From Rozella allomycis CSF55 (lineage: Eukaryota; Rozellomycota), in NCBI GenBank assembly GCA_000442015.1, contig KE560959.1:124001-188000 (forward strand): a stretch of 64,000 nt of DNA. The letters run 5' to 3'. Position 1 is the first letter of the stretch; each line of letters starts with the position of its first letter. The position numbers were made by a program, and so were the translations under genes. This document shows positions 31,901 to 45,758 of the stretch, in pieces. The notes below the pieces were generated by a model, which was not told where the DNA came from, searched no databases, and saw only the letters and a program-made list of their open reading frames with translations.

Positions 31901-31906
31901 ACTCAT
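25992..31906 (-). CDS. TOP2: DNA topoisomerase II
   Basis: Type IIA topoisomerase that passes one duplex through another using ATP. The start is the ATG at 31906 (MSDYESSFTAS). The ATPase part has QLEHILLRPDTYIGSVE, EILVNAADN, VMNDGRGIPIE and TGGRNGFGAKLCNIFS. The toprim region has LTEGDSAKTLAVQGL and MIMTDQDHDGSHIKGL. The WTIKYYKGLGTST core follows. The cleavage domain has AYHHGEVSLSGTIINLAQDF with VGSNNINLLMPNGQFG; the catalytic Tyr region is FASPRYIF-like (DNASPRYIFTLLSPLARKLF, given as ASPRYIFTLL). The acidic, Lys/Ser/Thr-rich tail has KSTKSTAKK and DTIKGDTIKGD repeats. The 5' introns are single and 26-27 nt. The central introns are tandem arrays. Segments are duplicated at single-N joins (27139, 28661, 29719), so one copy of each is probably artificial. 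The C-terminal residues after the N at 26006 are unsure. Confidence 0.93.
26731..27464 (-). repeat. Direct 325 nt duplication in TOP2 around the N at 27139
   Basis: Bases 26731-27055 and 27140-27464 appear identical by eye. They include the exon coding FDYLLNMPLLNLTKEKVEKL and the 27 nt intron (26862-26888 and 27271-27297). Beyond the exon the flanking intron units differ: 31 and 31 nt in one copy, 29 and 30 nt in the other. A functional topoisomerase needs only one copy. Two alleles placed in series by the assembler is the simplest reading. Confidence 0.75.
27465..27581 (-). repeat. Array of four tandem intron units in TOP2
   Basis: Between KDDKEG and FDYLLNMP the gene strand carries four complete intron-like units, at 27553-27581, 27524-27552, 27494-27523 and 27465-27493 (29, 29, 30, 29 nt). 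Each starts GTAA, ends TAG or AAG and has TAATCA near the 3' end. Every junction reads AG|GTAA. Removal of the whole array, or of units one by one, restores the frame. Confidence 0.85.
28528..28747 (-). repeat. Array of at least six tandem intron units in TOP2, broken by one N
   Basis: Between AQDFVG and SNNINLLMP. Complete units are 28719-28747, 28690-28718, 28615-28643, 28585-28614, 28556-28584 and 28528-28555 (28-30 nt), plus partial units on both sides of the N at 28661. Units 28690-28718 and 28615-28643 are identical (GTAAAGTAGTTGAAG start, CATCAAG end). Flanks of the N are homologous, so two haplotypes with different unit numbers may be joined here. Confidence 0.8.
29199..29341 (-). repeat. 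Array of five tandem intron units in TOP2
   Basis: Between WTIKYYK and GLGTSTKDD. Units on the gene strand in order are 29313-29341, 29284-29312, 29255-29283, 29228-29254 and 29199-29227 (29, 29, 29, 27, 29 nt). All begin GTAA and end TAG. The first two differ by only a few bases. This is the cleanest array, without any N. Confidence 0.88.
29342..29364 (-). other. TOP2: 23 nt micro-exon of TOP2
   Basis: Encodes the core of the conserved WTIKYYK motif (starting with two bases of a Gly codon). It lies between a single 29 nt intron (29365-29393) and the five-unit array. An identical copy stands at 29812-29834 in the duplicated segment. It is shorter than the introns around it. Confidence 0.85.
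29342..30059 (-). repeat. Duplicated exon segment of TOP2 around the N at 29719
   Basis: The 196 nt exon 29394-29589 and the exon 29864-30059 differ at one synonymous third position (GGG/GGA) as far as I can see by eye. Their micro-exons are also the same. The neighbouring intron arrays differ: one side has units 29590-29617, 29618-29646, 29647-29676, 29677-29706 and a partial one. The other has 29728-29755, 29756-29782 and 29783-29811. Two alleles joined in series are likely. Confidence 0.75.
30060..30148 (-). repeat. Array of three tandem intron units in TOP2
   Basis: Between MIMTDQ and DHDGSHIKG. Units 30119-30148, 30088-30118 and 30060-30087 (30, 31, 28 nt), each GTAA...TAG with TTAAC or CTAAC near the end. 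The corresponding position next to the second exon copy (29590-29718) has at least four complete units plus a fragment. Unit number therefore differs between copies. Confidence 0.85.
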
Positions 31907-32183
31907 TGTCGATTTGAGCGCCAAGTTTTTGCAAGGGTTTACAAACAGATTTTTAAAACCTGAATGGAATATCCTTCCAATAACACTCCTCTTCTTGAAT
32001 AAAATCATTCCAAAATATGCGACAAATGCAGTCACTTTGTACAGCCACTCAAAATTTAAATACACAAAATTGACTTTTCAAATATACGTAAATTAAAACA
32101 TTACTCGTTAATTTTTATTCTTATTTCTTATCTTATCCTTCAATCTTCATGTTAACAACCCCTGTCAAAACTTTTTTCCAAAT
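31907..32183. promoter_or_regulatory. Divergent intergenic region, TOP2 / PABPN1
   Basis: A 277 nt space between start codons facing away from each other. A plus-strand open frame in it is short and has no recognisable motif. Probably two promoters. No repeat or RNA gene seen. Confidence 0.4.
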
Positions 32184-32772
32184 ATGCCACAAGACCAACA
32201 GCAAATTCCAGCAGATATCAAAGACGAAACTCTCGAAGAAGACAAGGAATTAGAAGCTATGAAATTACGCGTTAAAGAAATGGAAGAAGAAGCTGCCAAA
32301 CTTCGTGAAATGCAAGCTCAAGTGGAGCAGCAAATGAACATGTCTCTTGATTCTCGTAAATTTCATACCTTTAATTGTTCTAGTCGAGTCTAAAGAAGTA
32401 GTAGACAATCGCTCCATTTACGTCGGAAACGTACAGTTTATTCTGTGTTGAAATTAGGTTGACTATTCATCTACTCCAGAAGAATTACAAGCACATTTTC
32501 AAGCTTGCGGAACTATCAAAAGAGTCACCATCAATTGCGACAAGTTTACTGGGTCTCCAAAAGGATTTGCTTACGTGGAATTCGCTGACCCTGAACATGT
32601 TGCTAATGCTATGGCTCTAAATGAGTCACTTTTCAAAGGAAGACTTCTCAAAGTTTTGCCAAAGAGAACAAATATTCCAGGATTCAATAGAGGAAAATGG
32701 AGAGGTCGTGCAAGAGGCAGAGGTGGCTACAGAGGCCGTGGAAGAAGAGCAGCACATTTTGCCCCGTATTAA
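32184..32772 (+). CDS. PABPN1: Nuclear poly(A)-binding protein 2 (PABPN1-like)
   Basis: Binds nuclear poly(A) tails and stimulates poly(A) polymerase. Introns 32356-32383 and 32431-32457 give 177 residues. An acidic coiled segment ([20 protein letters not shown]) precedes one RRM with RNP2 [12 protein letters not shown] (RNP2 split by the second intron) and RNP1 [13 protein letters not shown]. The C-terminus is Arg/Gly-rich ([18 protein letters not shown]). This order of coiled coil, single RRM and RGG tail is the PABPN1/Pab2 layout. The animal polyalanine N-terminus is absent, as in fungi and plants. Confidence 0.93.
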
Positions 32773-32821
32773 AAAAATTGTAAAAATATTAAAAAAATTA
32801 GAATAAAGTGATAAATAAAAT

Positions 32822-34648
32822 TTAATCAGTCTTTGCCTTGAATAACTTGTCTCTAATCTTCTCCATCAAACTTTTCTTTTTCTTTACTCTCCACTCGCGC
32901 GTGTAAATGTTAAACAAGGAACCAAAAAATAAGGCCACTAATGTACTTGTAAACGTTATCACATTGAAAGGCATGCTAAAATCTGGTAATGGAAGAATGA
33001 GAACGAGAGTATTTGTAACATACTTGGAAAACCTTTGATTCCAAAGACTAATTACAGAAAAAAATATTTTTTACGGTTGATCAGAGTTCCAGAATAATGA
33101 TTCACCTATTTCATGCTCAAATAAAGCAATTCCTGGACTAGTGTATCATATATAACCAGATTACTTCAAATCAAATCCACGGTTAGGATCAGGCGGGTAT
33201 TCAGTGTATTTTAATGAAGCTTTTGTATATTCATATGAAATTTCCGTAACAGACTCTGGAGCCAAATCTAATTTCATCTGAATGGTTGCAGGTCTCTCTC
33301 TATCCTTGGCGGGCGTGTAAAAATACTCATCAATGTATGCTTGAAGACTTTATAAAGTAAATGTTACACTTTGTTTTTATAATGGAACCTTTAGTTAACG
33401 TGCTCACTTCTACTGTATGGAAATATATTCTTGCCAACCAAGGAACAATCTCCGTCCATAAAACCGTAATGTTTGTATCTGGATTTATATTTTTAATAAA
33501 GGTCTTTATCTTTCCCCTCTCTTGGCCATAGCCTGAAAATCTTCGAATAATTTTCAGTCCTTTGTTGTACGGACTTGATTCAAAATCTGTTCTTTCAAAT
33601 GAAAGTTCGGTTTCTGATTCAACATTTATTAAAGTAACATTTCTCTTTAAAGAATTCAATGATAGTTGCTTTGATTGGACACTGTTATTGATAGTGACGT
33701 TTCCGTCAATTACAATTCTTGAGTGCTCACTTATCGGACATTTCTGAATTGATTTGACACCAAAAAATGAAATATCAAATACTTAATATCAATCAACAAT
33801 CGTAATACCTTTTGACTTTGTGTAGTGATGTGAATGGACAACTGTCAATGTCTGAATTAGATGCAATTCTTTTTTTGCACAAATTGCGTCGGAACAAAGA
33901 ATCATTACATGAATTCCTAGAGAGTGGTAATTAGAATCAAAGACTTTTCTTCCTTCCAAAATTCCTGCAAACCCATTCTCTCATGATATGAATTGTTTAT
34001 TACCTTTGATTTGCACGGCAAAAGTTTTTTCCATGGCGTGAGATTTTCAGTGCAAACAATTTCTCTTGGTAATAAAGAGTATTTTAATTTCAGGTTATCG
34101 TGATCTCTTATTTCATGCCTTTTGTTTTACCTGGATAATACTTTCCTTTGGGCAATGGATGGTTTTCTGGTTTAAATAATATCAAATCTTCTGCAGTTAG
34201 ATCCTGCTTCATAAAGTTCAGGGATGCACACGATAATCCAGAGAGTGAATTTGTCAATTTTTTCCAATCTTCATCCCAGATATTAATACAGAAAGTATTT
34301 TTACGTTTGATTTGACCACACCCACAATTCTACCCCTGATGGAGAAAGTGGGGTTATCGGCTGTCCCCAGTTATCATGATTCCAACGACCTTGAGTAAAG
34401 CTTAAATGTAGCTGTGAGAAATTATATTGATTTGCCAAATGACCAATAGATCTAGGGAAGGGTCCAAAATGAGAATCAATTTATGAGAAAATATATTTAG
34501 TACTTGAAGGCCAATCAATTATTTGTGTGAATTGAAAATGAGAGACAAGAGAATTATCTTCATTCCAACGAAAGAAGACGTCTTCAGTATAACTATATGC
34601 CAAAGTGAGCTTTAAATGATACAAGAAGAAGATTAAAAGAGACATCAT
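32822..34648 (-). CDS. PIGT: GPI transamidase subunit PIG-T/Gpi16
   Basis: Subunit of the ER complex that attaches GPI anchors. Eight introns rebuild exactly 538 residues. Order: signal peptide [130 protein letters not shown]; and a C-terminal membrane segment preceded by [15 protein letters not shown], ending in a basic tail. Two introns (34477-34503 and 34277-34304) have normal donors and length but end in TTG and CTG; no AG acceptor keeps the frame. Another (33348-33369) is only 22 nt. The conserved Cys in [10 protein letters not shown] is present. Confidence 0.92.
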
Positions 34649-34742
34649 TGGTGGCTTCGTAGCGTCAGCGTAGAGAACAATTCACATTGAAAAGGGAACG
34701 GCCTAGAATAAAAATTAAATAGAACTAAGTTTATTTAATTAT

Positions 34743-37092
<2,350 letters not shown>

Positions 37093-37159
37093 TCAGGGGC
37101 AGGCTGAGCCACAACGGTACAACAATTGATGAAAAGTCTCAATGATTAGTAAAAAATCT

Positions 37160-39995
37160 TTATTCATTATCTGTCAACAACAAGAAAGTCTTGCAATACA
37201 CAGCTTTTTTCCTTACAAGTCTCTTTGGGTGGTCCAAACAAGCGTTAAGTGTGTTCAATATTAAAGTCTTGTGTGGATATACTAATTTATAGTCGCATTT
37301 GAGCAAATGTAGTAAACAATCGAGTGTAGTCAATTTGAATTTCATTTCGACAGGTGCATTCAACGTGGAAAGAATTGATTCCATTATCAATGAGTAATTG
37401 TCATTGACGAACCTTTCCGATTTATCAATTATACTGTTCAAAACATTTAACGCTGATGAATTCAGTTGGATGTCTTTTCCTAAACAAGTCAAAACTAACC
37501 TTGTAACCTAAATTGCATCAAATGTAACGCCCCTACTTGATCAGTGAAGTCGGTAGTGATAGAATCATTTGATTTCAAAAAGAATATTGAAATTAATCCA
37601 AGTTTGATGCTCTTATTGTCTTCAGGGTTTTCCAACAACATAGCAATGGCTTTTGATAGAAAGCGTTGTTTCGCCAACAATTTAATTTTGCAAAATGTAA
37701 GTTTGGTCAGGAAAAATGTATGAGATTCAAAGAGTTTCGAAATATATTCAATATCAGAAATATGAATGCTGCCGACAATTGCTGAAAATATTTCTAAAGC
37801 TTTGTCGATTTCTCCTCTTAAAAATAATCCCTTACATATCATCATTTGAAAATTAATTGGCAATTGCAGATTTAAAATGTTCTCGACGATGTTGTAATCT
37901 GCGTCAAGTTTATTGACCAATGAGGCGACTGCATATTCACCTATGGGTGATGTTTTGAATATATTGAAGGATTTTATAATCAAAGGATTTATTTCCTGGA
38001 CTGATTTTATTACATCATCTGTAGAACAACAAATAGCGCAGGTAACCAAGATAGAGTTGAACACGTCGTCATTTGATTGAAAGCTTTGTTCGAAAATGAT
38101 AGCGTCGTGATCAAAGTATAGAAATATAGAATTCTTTAAAAACTGAATTTGGCAATGAGAGTTTAATTTTCTTAATAAAGCGACTAAAAACACTTCCAAA
38201 GTTCTATAATCTTGTCTCAATTCATCTAAAACAGAATGAATCCAAGATTTCGCAAATTTTAATGCTATTTCTTGGTTAAACAGGTCGTGCGATAAAAGTT
38301 TAATGAGACTATCGTAATCAACCCTTTCAGCCTTTTCCATGTAAGAGTTTATGAATAAGAACAAATCATTAGAGGAATCTACAAGTTTTTCATAAATAGA
38401 AATAAAATTTTCATTCTTCAATTCAATATTTTCATTAACAAATGATTCAACAAAAGCTGGATTCTTTTCTTTAACTCTTTTAAGAATATTAACCATCTCA
38501 GTTTCATTTTCGGGATCTCTAATCAATAAAGTTTTTAGTTTATTTAAAATAAAGACAATCTAAATAAGATAAATCCATCATATAATACCTGATCATCATT
38601 CAACATGGGTACGAGCGAAGAAAACACTTGGAGAGTTGGTAACGCCCATTTCGGTTTTCCCGGAAATTCATTTTCATTTATTAACACGAAATGCAAAATT
38701 TCATCTATTTGAATTTTTGATTCATCGATTTGATCTGAAAATTGCACTAAAATAGAAACAGCTTCAATGAATATTTGCTTGTTTGAAGAAAGAACTTGAT
38801 CATTTCCTTTCTTGAACAAATATCTAATGAGATCAGCAAAAAATGTGTTTGCCAAGACTTTGGCAGACTTACAAATTTCCTTTAACAATTTCAATGATGT
38901 CACGGCATCTTTTGATTCTGGTCTGTCAAAGCTTTGGTTAATCCTCAATTCAAAATTTAGTGTTAACACTGATAGTGGGTCGTATTCCAAAGTTCCAGGA
39001 GATTGTATCACGAGGTGTATTAATTTTAGAAAACATTCCATAGAATATGCCTCTACATGTTCATCTACATTTTGATAAATCTATTATGAAAAATGATAAG
39101 AAGCTACGTGTGTAAGAATGATATTAATAAGACCATCTAAGTGATTCGATAAAACAGTTAAAGGGAAAGTTTGGGTTTGAAACAAGGAAGAAAGTAAATC
39201 CAAAACATCCACCTATAAACGCTGTTAAAAATTATTACTTTAACGTTTGAACTATCTGCTTCAATCTTATCCAGCAATTGGGGAATCAGATAAGACAAAA
39301 ACAACTTGTGATTAATAAGACATTCCTTTAAGGATGACTTGAGTAACTTGGCATTTACATCATCTATGCTTGTTTTAAATGTTATAGGAAAATAGCAATA
39401 AACTACATCAAAAAAGTTCTAATTTGGGCAAACTCATTTCATTACTTCAACTTGCTCTTCTTCCAAAGGAAGATTGCTACTGATTTGTTTATGAGTATTG
39501 AAACAAACATTTAGAATTTCTGGATCCTTTTCACCATCCATAGCCACGACAAAGGAATCAATAAACTCTTGAGCGTCATTTGACTGAACCAATACTTGAG
39601 AATATTCAGTAGCAATACACTCAAATATTTGAATGACTAGGAGTCTTGTTTGCTTTTCAAAGGAATTTGCGTTAAAGTCTTCTAGAAATCTATATAACTA
39701 TTGATAACTTCAATTACTTTGGATGAATTTTAAGAATATCTTGGCTATTTAAAATGTTATTCTTGAGTAAATAATATATTCCAGCTAGTAGAGGTTGAGC
39801 ACAATAAGTGTCATCTAGTCTTTCCAGCATAAATAAAAAGACGTGGTGTAAATCTTGTTTTAAATTTTCGCTGGGATCTATTTCGTAGAGTATTTTAATT
39901 TTTTCATTTAAATTTTTTATAGCATCAATTCTTTCATTTTGGTTTCCACTTGTTAGATTATTTTGCAAAGATTCTACGAAATCCAAAATGCTCAT
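37160..39995 (-). CDS. MMS19: MMS19, cytosolic iron-sulfur assembly targeting factor
   Basis: HEAT-repeat scaffold that delivers Fe-S clusters to DNA repair and replication enzymes. Six introns (20-29 nt) give 892 residues. Family blocks: FVESLQNNLTSGNQ at the N-terminus, FMLERLDDTYCAQPLLAGIY, VVAMDGEKDPEILNVCF, FFDVVYCYFPITF, LIPQLLDKIEAD, the central stretch of HEAT helices, and the C-terminal YKLVYPHKTLILNTLNACLD then HPKRLVRKKAV. The YCYFPI and DH(P)KR-VRK blocks are diagnostic. The last intron is only about 20 nt with a GTTAGT donor and is the weakest splice in the model. Interesting neighbour: RecQ, and MMS19 clients include helicases, but adjacency here is likely chance. Confidence 0.88.
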
Positions 39996-40077
39996 TAGGA
40001 ACGCCACAACGAAAAAAGGGTTAACCAAACATAAAAAGTTTTAAGGGTGTAAATGATTTGTAAAACGATTAATTTAT

Positions 40078-43000
40078 TTAAAGATTTCTTGAAAATACTT
40101 GAGTTGATTCAATTTCTTTTTCCAGTTCTGAAATTTTGACATGTTGATCTGCCAACAATGATTCTGCTTTTGAAACTAGAAATGTAGCCACATTTGTTAG
40201 AGTATGATCAGGTCCATTATAAATGCTACAATTGTCGGCCATAATTTGCAAATCTTTAAGAAACGTGGATGCAGTGACGTGTTTGAAATTCTTTACTTCC
40301 TACATAAAGAACAAAAATTTAGAATACTTTTTTAATTGTCGAAAGATCTCTAGGTTGTTTTATTTTCAAGAGATAATCTTTGTAGATTTTGGTATCAACT
40401 GGATCTCTAAAAGCGAATGCTGCAGGGATAGCCATCAAAGTGTTTATAATGTCTTCAAAGATGAGAGACAATTCTGTTAAAGGTCTTTTTCTCTTTACAC
40501 CTTTAAAATTGTCTTCAACGTCAACAGCCAATTTCTTCTTTTTACTCAGTTTGGCCTTTTTAGATTTTCTATTAGATTTGTTAAATGAATATTACAGAGA
40601 ATTGCTTCTTGATATAACCGATTCATCATCATCAAAAAGCAAATCTTCAATAACGTTTCCAGTGTAATTTGGACAAACTTTGTTATTTCTGTTATGTCCA
40701 GTTTGACCACAACTGCTGCATCTAAGAATTGAAGATTTTTTCTTTCCTTCGTCTTGCTCTGTGTTATTGAATGGATTAACAAATGGACTTTTAAATTTGC
40801 ATAATCATTTTACTTTGAGTTTTCGTTTTTCGTGCCAATGCTTTTTCTTGAATTTAGTAATTGTTTTTGTCTAACGTAGGCGTTGATTACTTTGGGGTCT
40901 GTAACAACTTCACTTTCTGTTCTAACCATTCCATTTGCCATTTTATACTTTCAATAATAGTTAAAATATTTACATTTCTTTTTATTGTTAGTATTTTTGG
41001 TTTAGCTTCAAATTTAGAACTTTTTGATCCAAAACTGGCAATGGATGTGACGTCATCGTCAAAGTCAATTTCTTTTTTCTGAATTTCAAATTTTTGTCTA
41101 TTTATTTCATCTTCTTGCAAAAATTCTGGTTCATTTGTATTGCTGAGAGAATTTAGCTGGGCTTTCCAAATCTTGTTGATCTATTAAAGAATAAAAAGTA
41201 TCATACTTCCTCTTTATAAGCCATTCTTTGATCATTTAGCGATACTTTACTATCCCCTTCTCTTGAAGTTAATTGGCGTATTGATGATTTAACAAAACTG
41301 AAGCCTTCACCTTTTCCTGTAGGATCTCCGAATCCAGTCAGTTGCAGCATAGCTTTGTCTTGTGTGGCATTTATGAAATTTCTCGTAACCATCCATGGCG
41401 CCAATTTCACTTCATCATCTAGTGTTTCTTCTGCTTCTTCAGTATCAACAGCCAAATGCACATATCCAGAATCTTTTAATCGTTGCTGACCAGCAAGCAT
41501 GCTTTCATACAAACATGCCATTTCTGGATTTACTATTTTTCTCAATTCATCGTCACTTGGGATGACTGACCCTGGTTTTAAATACCAAGTGCCGCTTCCA
41601 CTTTTGCTTCTAGTTTCAGCGAAATCTTTTAGCCATTTTCTTATATTTGCTTCTGTAGTTTCTCTAAATAAACATGTTAGTTGTGGTAGTCTGAATGACT
41701 TTTCAGGGCTTTGACTCTTCTTTAACAATCTCCAGGCAGTGAATTGAACTCTGCTTTTTAAATACAGACTAACTTTGCGGGAATGAACGCTGGGAACTTC
41801 CATCAAGGGAAAAGTTTGACCAACCAAAAAGGAATGTTCAATATTCCTAATGTAGTGTCTTTGGCCTTCTTTGGAAGTACATCTAATTAATAAGAAATCA
41901 GAATATTTAAGAGGCTGTTCAAATATTGGAGCTCTAAATAGATTGTTATAAACACATTGAATAGTTTGACCAGGGTCTACATTACCAAAAGTGAAGAATG
42001 GAGAAGCATCAACATTTTCTAATATGACAGGTGAGCCAATTTCATTTTTAGGAATATTTAGATCAGCTTCTCCTTTTTTGCGATAGTAAGTGTTTATTAG
42101 AGTACCCATGCTTACATTCATAACGATTGGCGGGTATTCTTCAGAATATTCCAAGAGAACGAAATCACCGTCGTCTTTAACAGAAAGATCGTGAACGTTT
42201 TTAGGGATGTGAGAAGGAGATTCTTTCAAATGATGATTTTTGCTTTTAACAAAAGTTATTCTAGACCCTGCAACAAAGTCAAATGGAGGTCTGTGCCAAT
42301 TTCTCATCTCAGATCTTGTAAAGCATGTTTTGAACTATAAATGAAATAAAAATGAAAATACCAAGGCTGGCAATAACTTTAAAGCTGGATAAGAATGTTG
42401 AACGATGGATTGACCAAACGTGTGTCTTATTCTTCCTTTTGTCTTTGTTTCGTAGTAACGATCATTTGAAAGATTGAATTTGTCTAAACTTCCTTTGTAA
42501 GCTTGAAACATATTTTCTTGTTTCAAATCTTCTTGATTGACTCTCTCTGGCATATTCCGTGGTGGGTATTGCTGGTATGGAAGCAGCCCAGGATGTCCTT
42601 TGAAACACCAACAAATGTTTTACTTCTTGGGTCATGAAATTGTGGATTTTGTCTTCCAAATATTTCTTGAATTGTTGGAGTGTCATCAAACACATAAAAT
42701 GGATCATTTTTGTTCAAAATTAAATGAGATACAAAAAGTTTGGCAGGGGGTTGTTCATCATCCAAAATAATTCTCTCATCCCAATCACCAAACTCAAAAT
42801 CATAATTCTTTATTTTAGTACAAACTCTAATAATCAATTCATCCAACGAAGTTATCTTCTCTCTCCAAGTGTTCAAAAGAATCATCGTGATTTGTTTGAT
42901 TTGATTGCTATTCACGTAGCCAAATGAATTAGAATAAAGCCCTCTAAGGGAATTGGGATCATTCAGCTTCCCCCATTCAGTCCAATCCCAAACTATCCTT

Positions 43001-43852
43001 GACTCCCAATCATCCAGCTCTGTCGCCTTTTCTTTAATAATCTTCTCCACATATTCATACAGCCTTTTCTCTTCTTCCTGTGTCAACTCATTTCTCATCC
43101 TAAATCCAACTTCGGGCATAGGCTGTTTATCATTCATCTCTTCTATCACTGATTGGTAATGGTTGCTCATCATATTCTCCTCTGTGCTCTTTGAAAACTG
43201 CGCTCTAGATGCAATACTCTTAATGTCCATCACATTAGTCTTCTTAACTGAATTATATCTCTCAAGCAAAATCGGATTCTTTGCTAACTCTGCTTGATCT
43301 ACCACATACTCAAAATCATCACTACTCACTCCCTCAAGGGCTTCATAAACAAAAATACATTCTTTTTACCTTTAATAGATCTCATCTTTTTATAAACCCT
43401 TTGCTGCTCTTTAGATATCAACAATTCGGTAAATTTCACTGGCTTTCCTTTTTGAAATGACGGAAACATCGTTCGCATATCAACTTGTTCCTTCTTTTCC
43501 TTTTCAAGGACAATATTCTCTTCTTCCTTTACTACATCCATCTGGAAATCGTCAAACGCTAAATCAGGCTGCACGGAATCAACATAAACATCTTCTGCCA
43601 ACTCATCAATATCCTCAAAATCAACAGCCTCCACCCCAGGCTTCACTGTAAATGCATCCTCTCTACTATTCTTCTTTCCTCCAGCTTGTAAAATATCTCC
43701 AAACAAATTCGCTGGAAGGTTAGCCAAAGATTCTCTGATTTCCTTGAAAAACACATTTAAATCACACCTACCTCATCTAAAAAGTCGCCTTCTATATTCC
43801 CTCGTTCGTCTACATTGCCAAATATAAAAGATACGTCAATTCCTTGGCTCAT
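40078..43852 (-). CDS. TAF1: TFIID subunit TAF1 with single bromodomain
   Basis: Largest TFIID scaffold subunit. Nine introns of 26-29 nt give 1177 residues. The N-terminus MSQGIDVSFIFGNVDERGNI resembles the TBP-binding TAND region. The central DUF3591 core has WHRPPFDFVAGSRITF, LLEYSEEYPPIVMNVSMGTL, NTYYRKKGEADL, ASPFFTFGNVDPGQTIQCVY, given as SPFFTFGNVDPGQ, PLMEVPSVHSRKV and TPWMVTRNF-like APWMVTRNFINATQ. Then come the zinc knuckle CSSCGQTGHNRNNKVCPNY, a basic linker and one bromodomain (DPVDTKIYKDYLLKIKQP, MADNCSIYNG with the acetyl-lysine Asn). Animal TAF1 has two bromodomains; fungi use a separate Bdf1. One bromodomain fused here is an intermediate arrangement. Confidence 0.93.
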
Positions 43853-44066
43853 TCCAAGAATCCGAAATTTCAAAACACTCCAAAAGTTACTTTACTCATT
43901 TTCTTGATAATATATAATCAACTCATCAAAAATAAAATTCTATTCATATAAAACTTGCTGATCGGACTTGCTTTACTTTTCACCTGAAAAGGAAAGTTAG
44001 TTGACCCTTGCATCCTCATTAATTTATGCACATTAGCAAATTGTTACTGAAAGCAGGAAAACCAGT

Positions 44067-45733
44067 ATGTTGTTTAAATGTAATGTAAAGAAAAATACAC
44101 CTGTGCCTATCAAAGCAACCACTGGTTTTAAAATGCCAAAAATTCCTCCCATTGCGACTCCAAAAAAGCCAATTATAGTTGATGCACCATGCTGGAATAA
44201 CGAAAATGAAGATTTAGGTTGTAAAATTGTTCAGGCAAGCCCAAGATTATCTGAAATAATGGACAAGGTCAAAGTTCCTATAGCGTGGGAAAAACATGTA
44301 ATCAACATATATTGTGTTAAAAGGTTAAATTGTTCAACCAAAAAGCATGGTTGTTGAGAAATGAAACCAAAAACTTGAAAAATTTTATAGTAGACAATTG
44401 TAATAACAAATTTCTAGATATCTACATTGGTAAAATAGATAATGCATTTCTCATAGATGGAAAACACAATAGTGGGAAATCTGGGGAATGTCTAGCATTA
44501 ATGGACTATTTATTGAATGAAAACGACTGGGTTATTCTTTATAGTCCTCAGAGTAATTATTTTAGTCCGAATACAAAGTGTTTAGATGGACGGACGGATG
44601 GTATCCCTACTTTCCAGTCAAATCAAATAAGGATGAGGTTCCAAAGGAGTTTGAACAACCAACATTGGCGATCGAATTTTTACAAGCTCAAATGGCCATC
44701 AACGAAAAGATATTTAATGAAGTGAGTTTCTTTTAGAAATAATATAGATTATTGCTACATCTATTGAAGAGATGCCAAATGTAGAGGGACAGACTTTGTC
44801 TGAAATTTGTAAAATCGGGATTGAGGACGAAACGAAGGCGCATCCAGCTATTAAACTTTTACTTACAACTTTGGCAAACCAAGAAAAGTATTTTTTTATT
44901 TATTAGAAAAATAGGTTCCCGGTTTTAAATATCATGGATGAGGCAAATGCTCTTCATTTGTCAAAAATATCGTATAACAATGTGGATTCGACCCCATTGA
45001 AGCCTGAAAATTTACTGTTAATGAAACATTTAAAGGAATTTAGACGGCAATGCATTGAAGCCAAAGGCACTAAAGTGTTTCTTCAAGTGACTTCATATTA
45101 TCAAGAAGGGCTTTTGCACAATAACTTGAAACCTTTGTTTTTTCTTTTGACTCACATGGGAAAAGAAAAAATATCTGCAAAGAATACAGATTATTGGCTG
45201 GAGTTAAACGATTCCCTTTTTCTTCAAGAAAATCATCTTTCACTTTTAGAACCCTTGTTTAGAGATATTGAAAACACATATCTTGGTCAAATAAATGAAG
45301 TAGTCAATAAAAGGGATTTGTTAGAATCAATAATAGCAGAAAAATTGACAGCGTTAAGTGAGAATAGAAATGCGAACCCCTTGAATGAGCAAAAGTTGAA
45401 GACTCTAATGGCAAAATACCTGAGAACCTTAAATTGTGACGAGCGCTCTTTGAATGTGTACGAACAAGTCCATCCAAACGAGAAGAACGTTTTTATGTAC
45501 AAACCAGCACCGCTTGAATTTGCTGAAGCAAAAGAATTGCTACGATTTTACAAACAGAAAGGTTTAATTTATCCCAGTAAATATATTAACATCAAAATAT
45601 AGCGACTATATCCGACGAATACATTGAAAAGAAACTCTTTGTGACTGGGAGATCCATAGGCGATATCTATGTGGATTGTTCCGGGGAAGAGCTCTTTGCC
45701 TCTCTTGGTCAAATGGAATTTTTAACTCAATAA
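44067..45733 (+). CDS. DAP3: Mitochondrial small ribosomal subunit protein mS29 (DAP3)
   Basis: GTP-binding mitoribosomal protein. Five introns (26 or 27 nt) give about 511 residues. A basic N-terminus (MLFKCNVKKNTPVPIKATTG) could target mitochondria. The Walker A is LIDGKHNSGKSGECLALMDY, followed by WVILYSPQMFRWTDGWYPY and the helix EFEQPTLAIEFLQAQM. The Walker B is VLNIMDEANAL. The C-terminal domain includes VFLQVTSYYQEGL, LEPLFRDIENTYLGQI and KELLRFYKQKGLIYP. The Walker A and FLQAQ..INE blocks place it in the DAP3/mS29 family. It is 25 nt upstream of HMG-CoA synthase on the same strand, so transcripts likely overlap. Confidence 0.88.
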
Positions 45734-45758
45734 AATTTAAGATCTATAAAAATTATCT

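Noticed and set aside
37495-38526. Separate genes for the several frames between 37160 and 39995
   Set aside because: With six short introns removed they form one MMS19 protein with blocks in the correct order.
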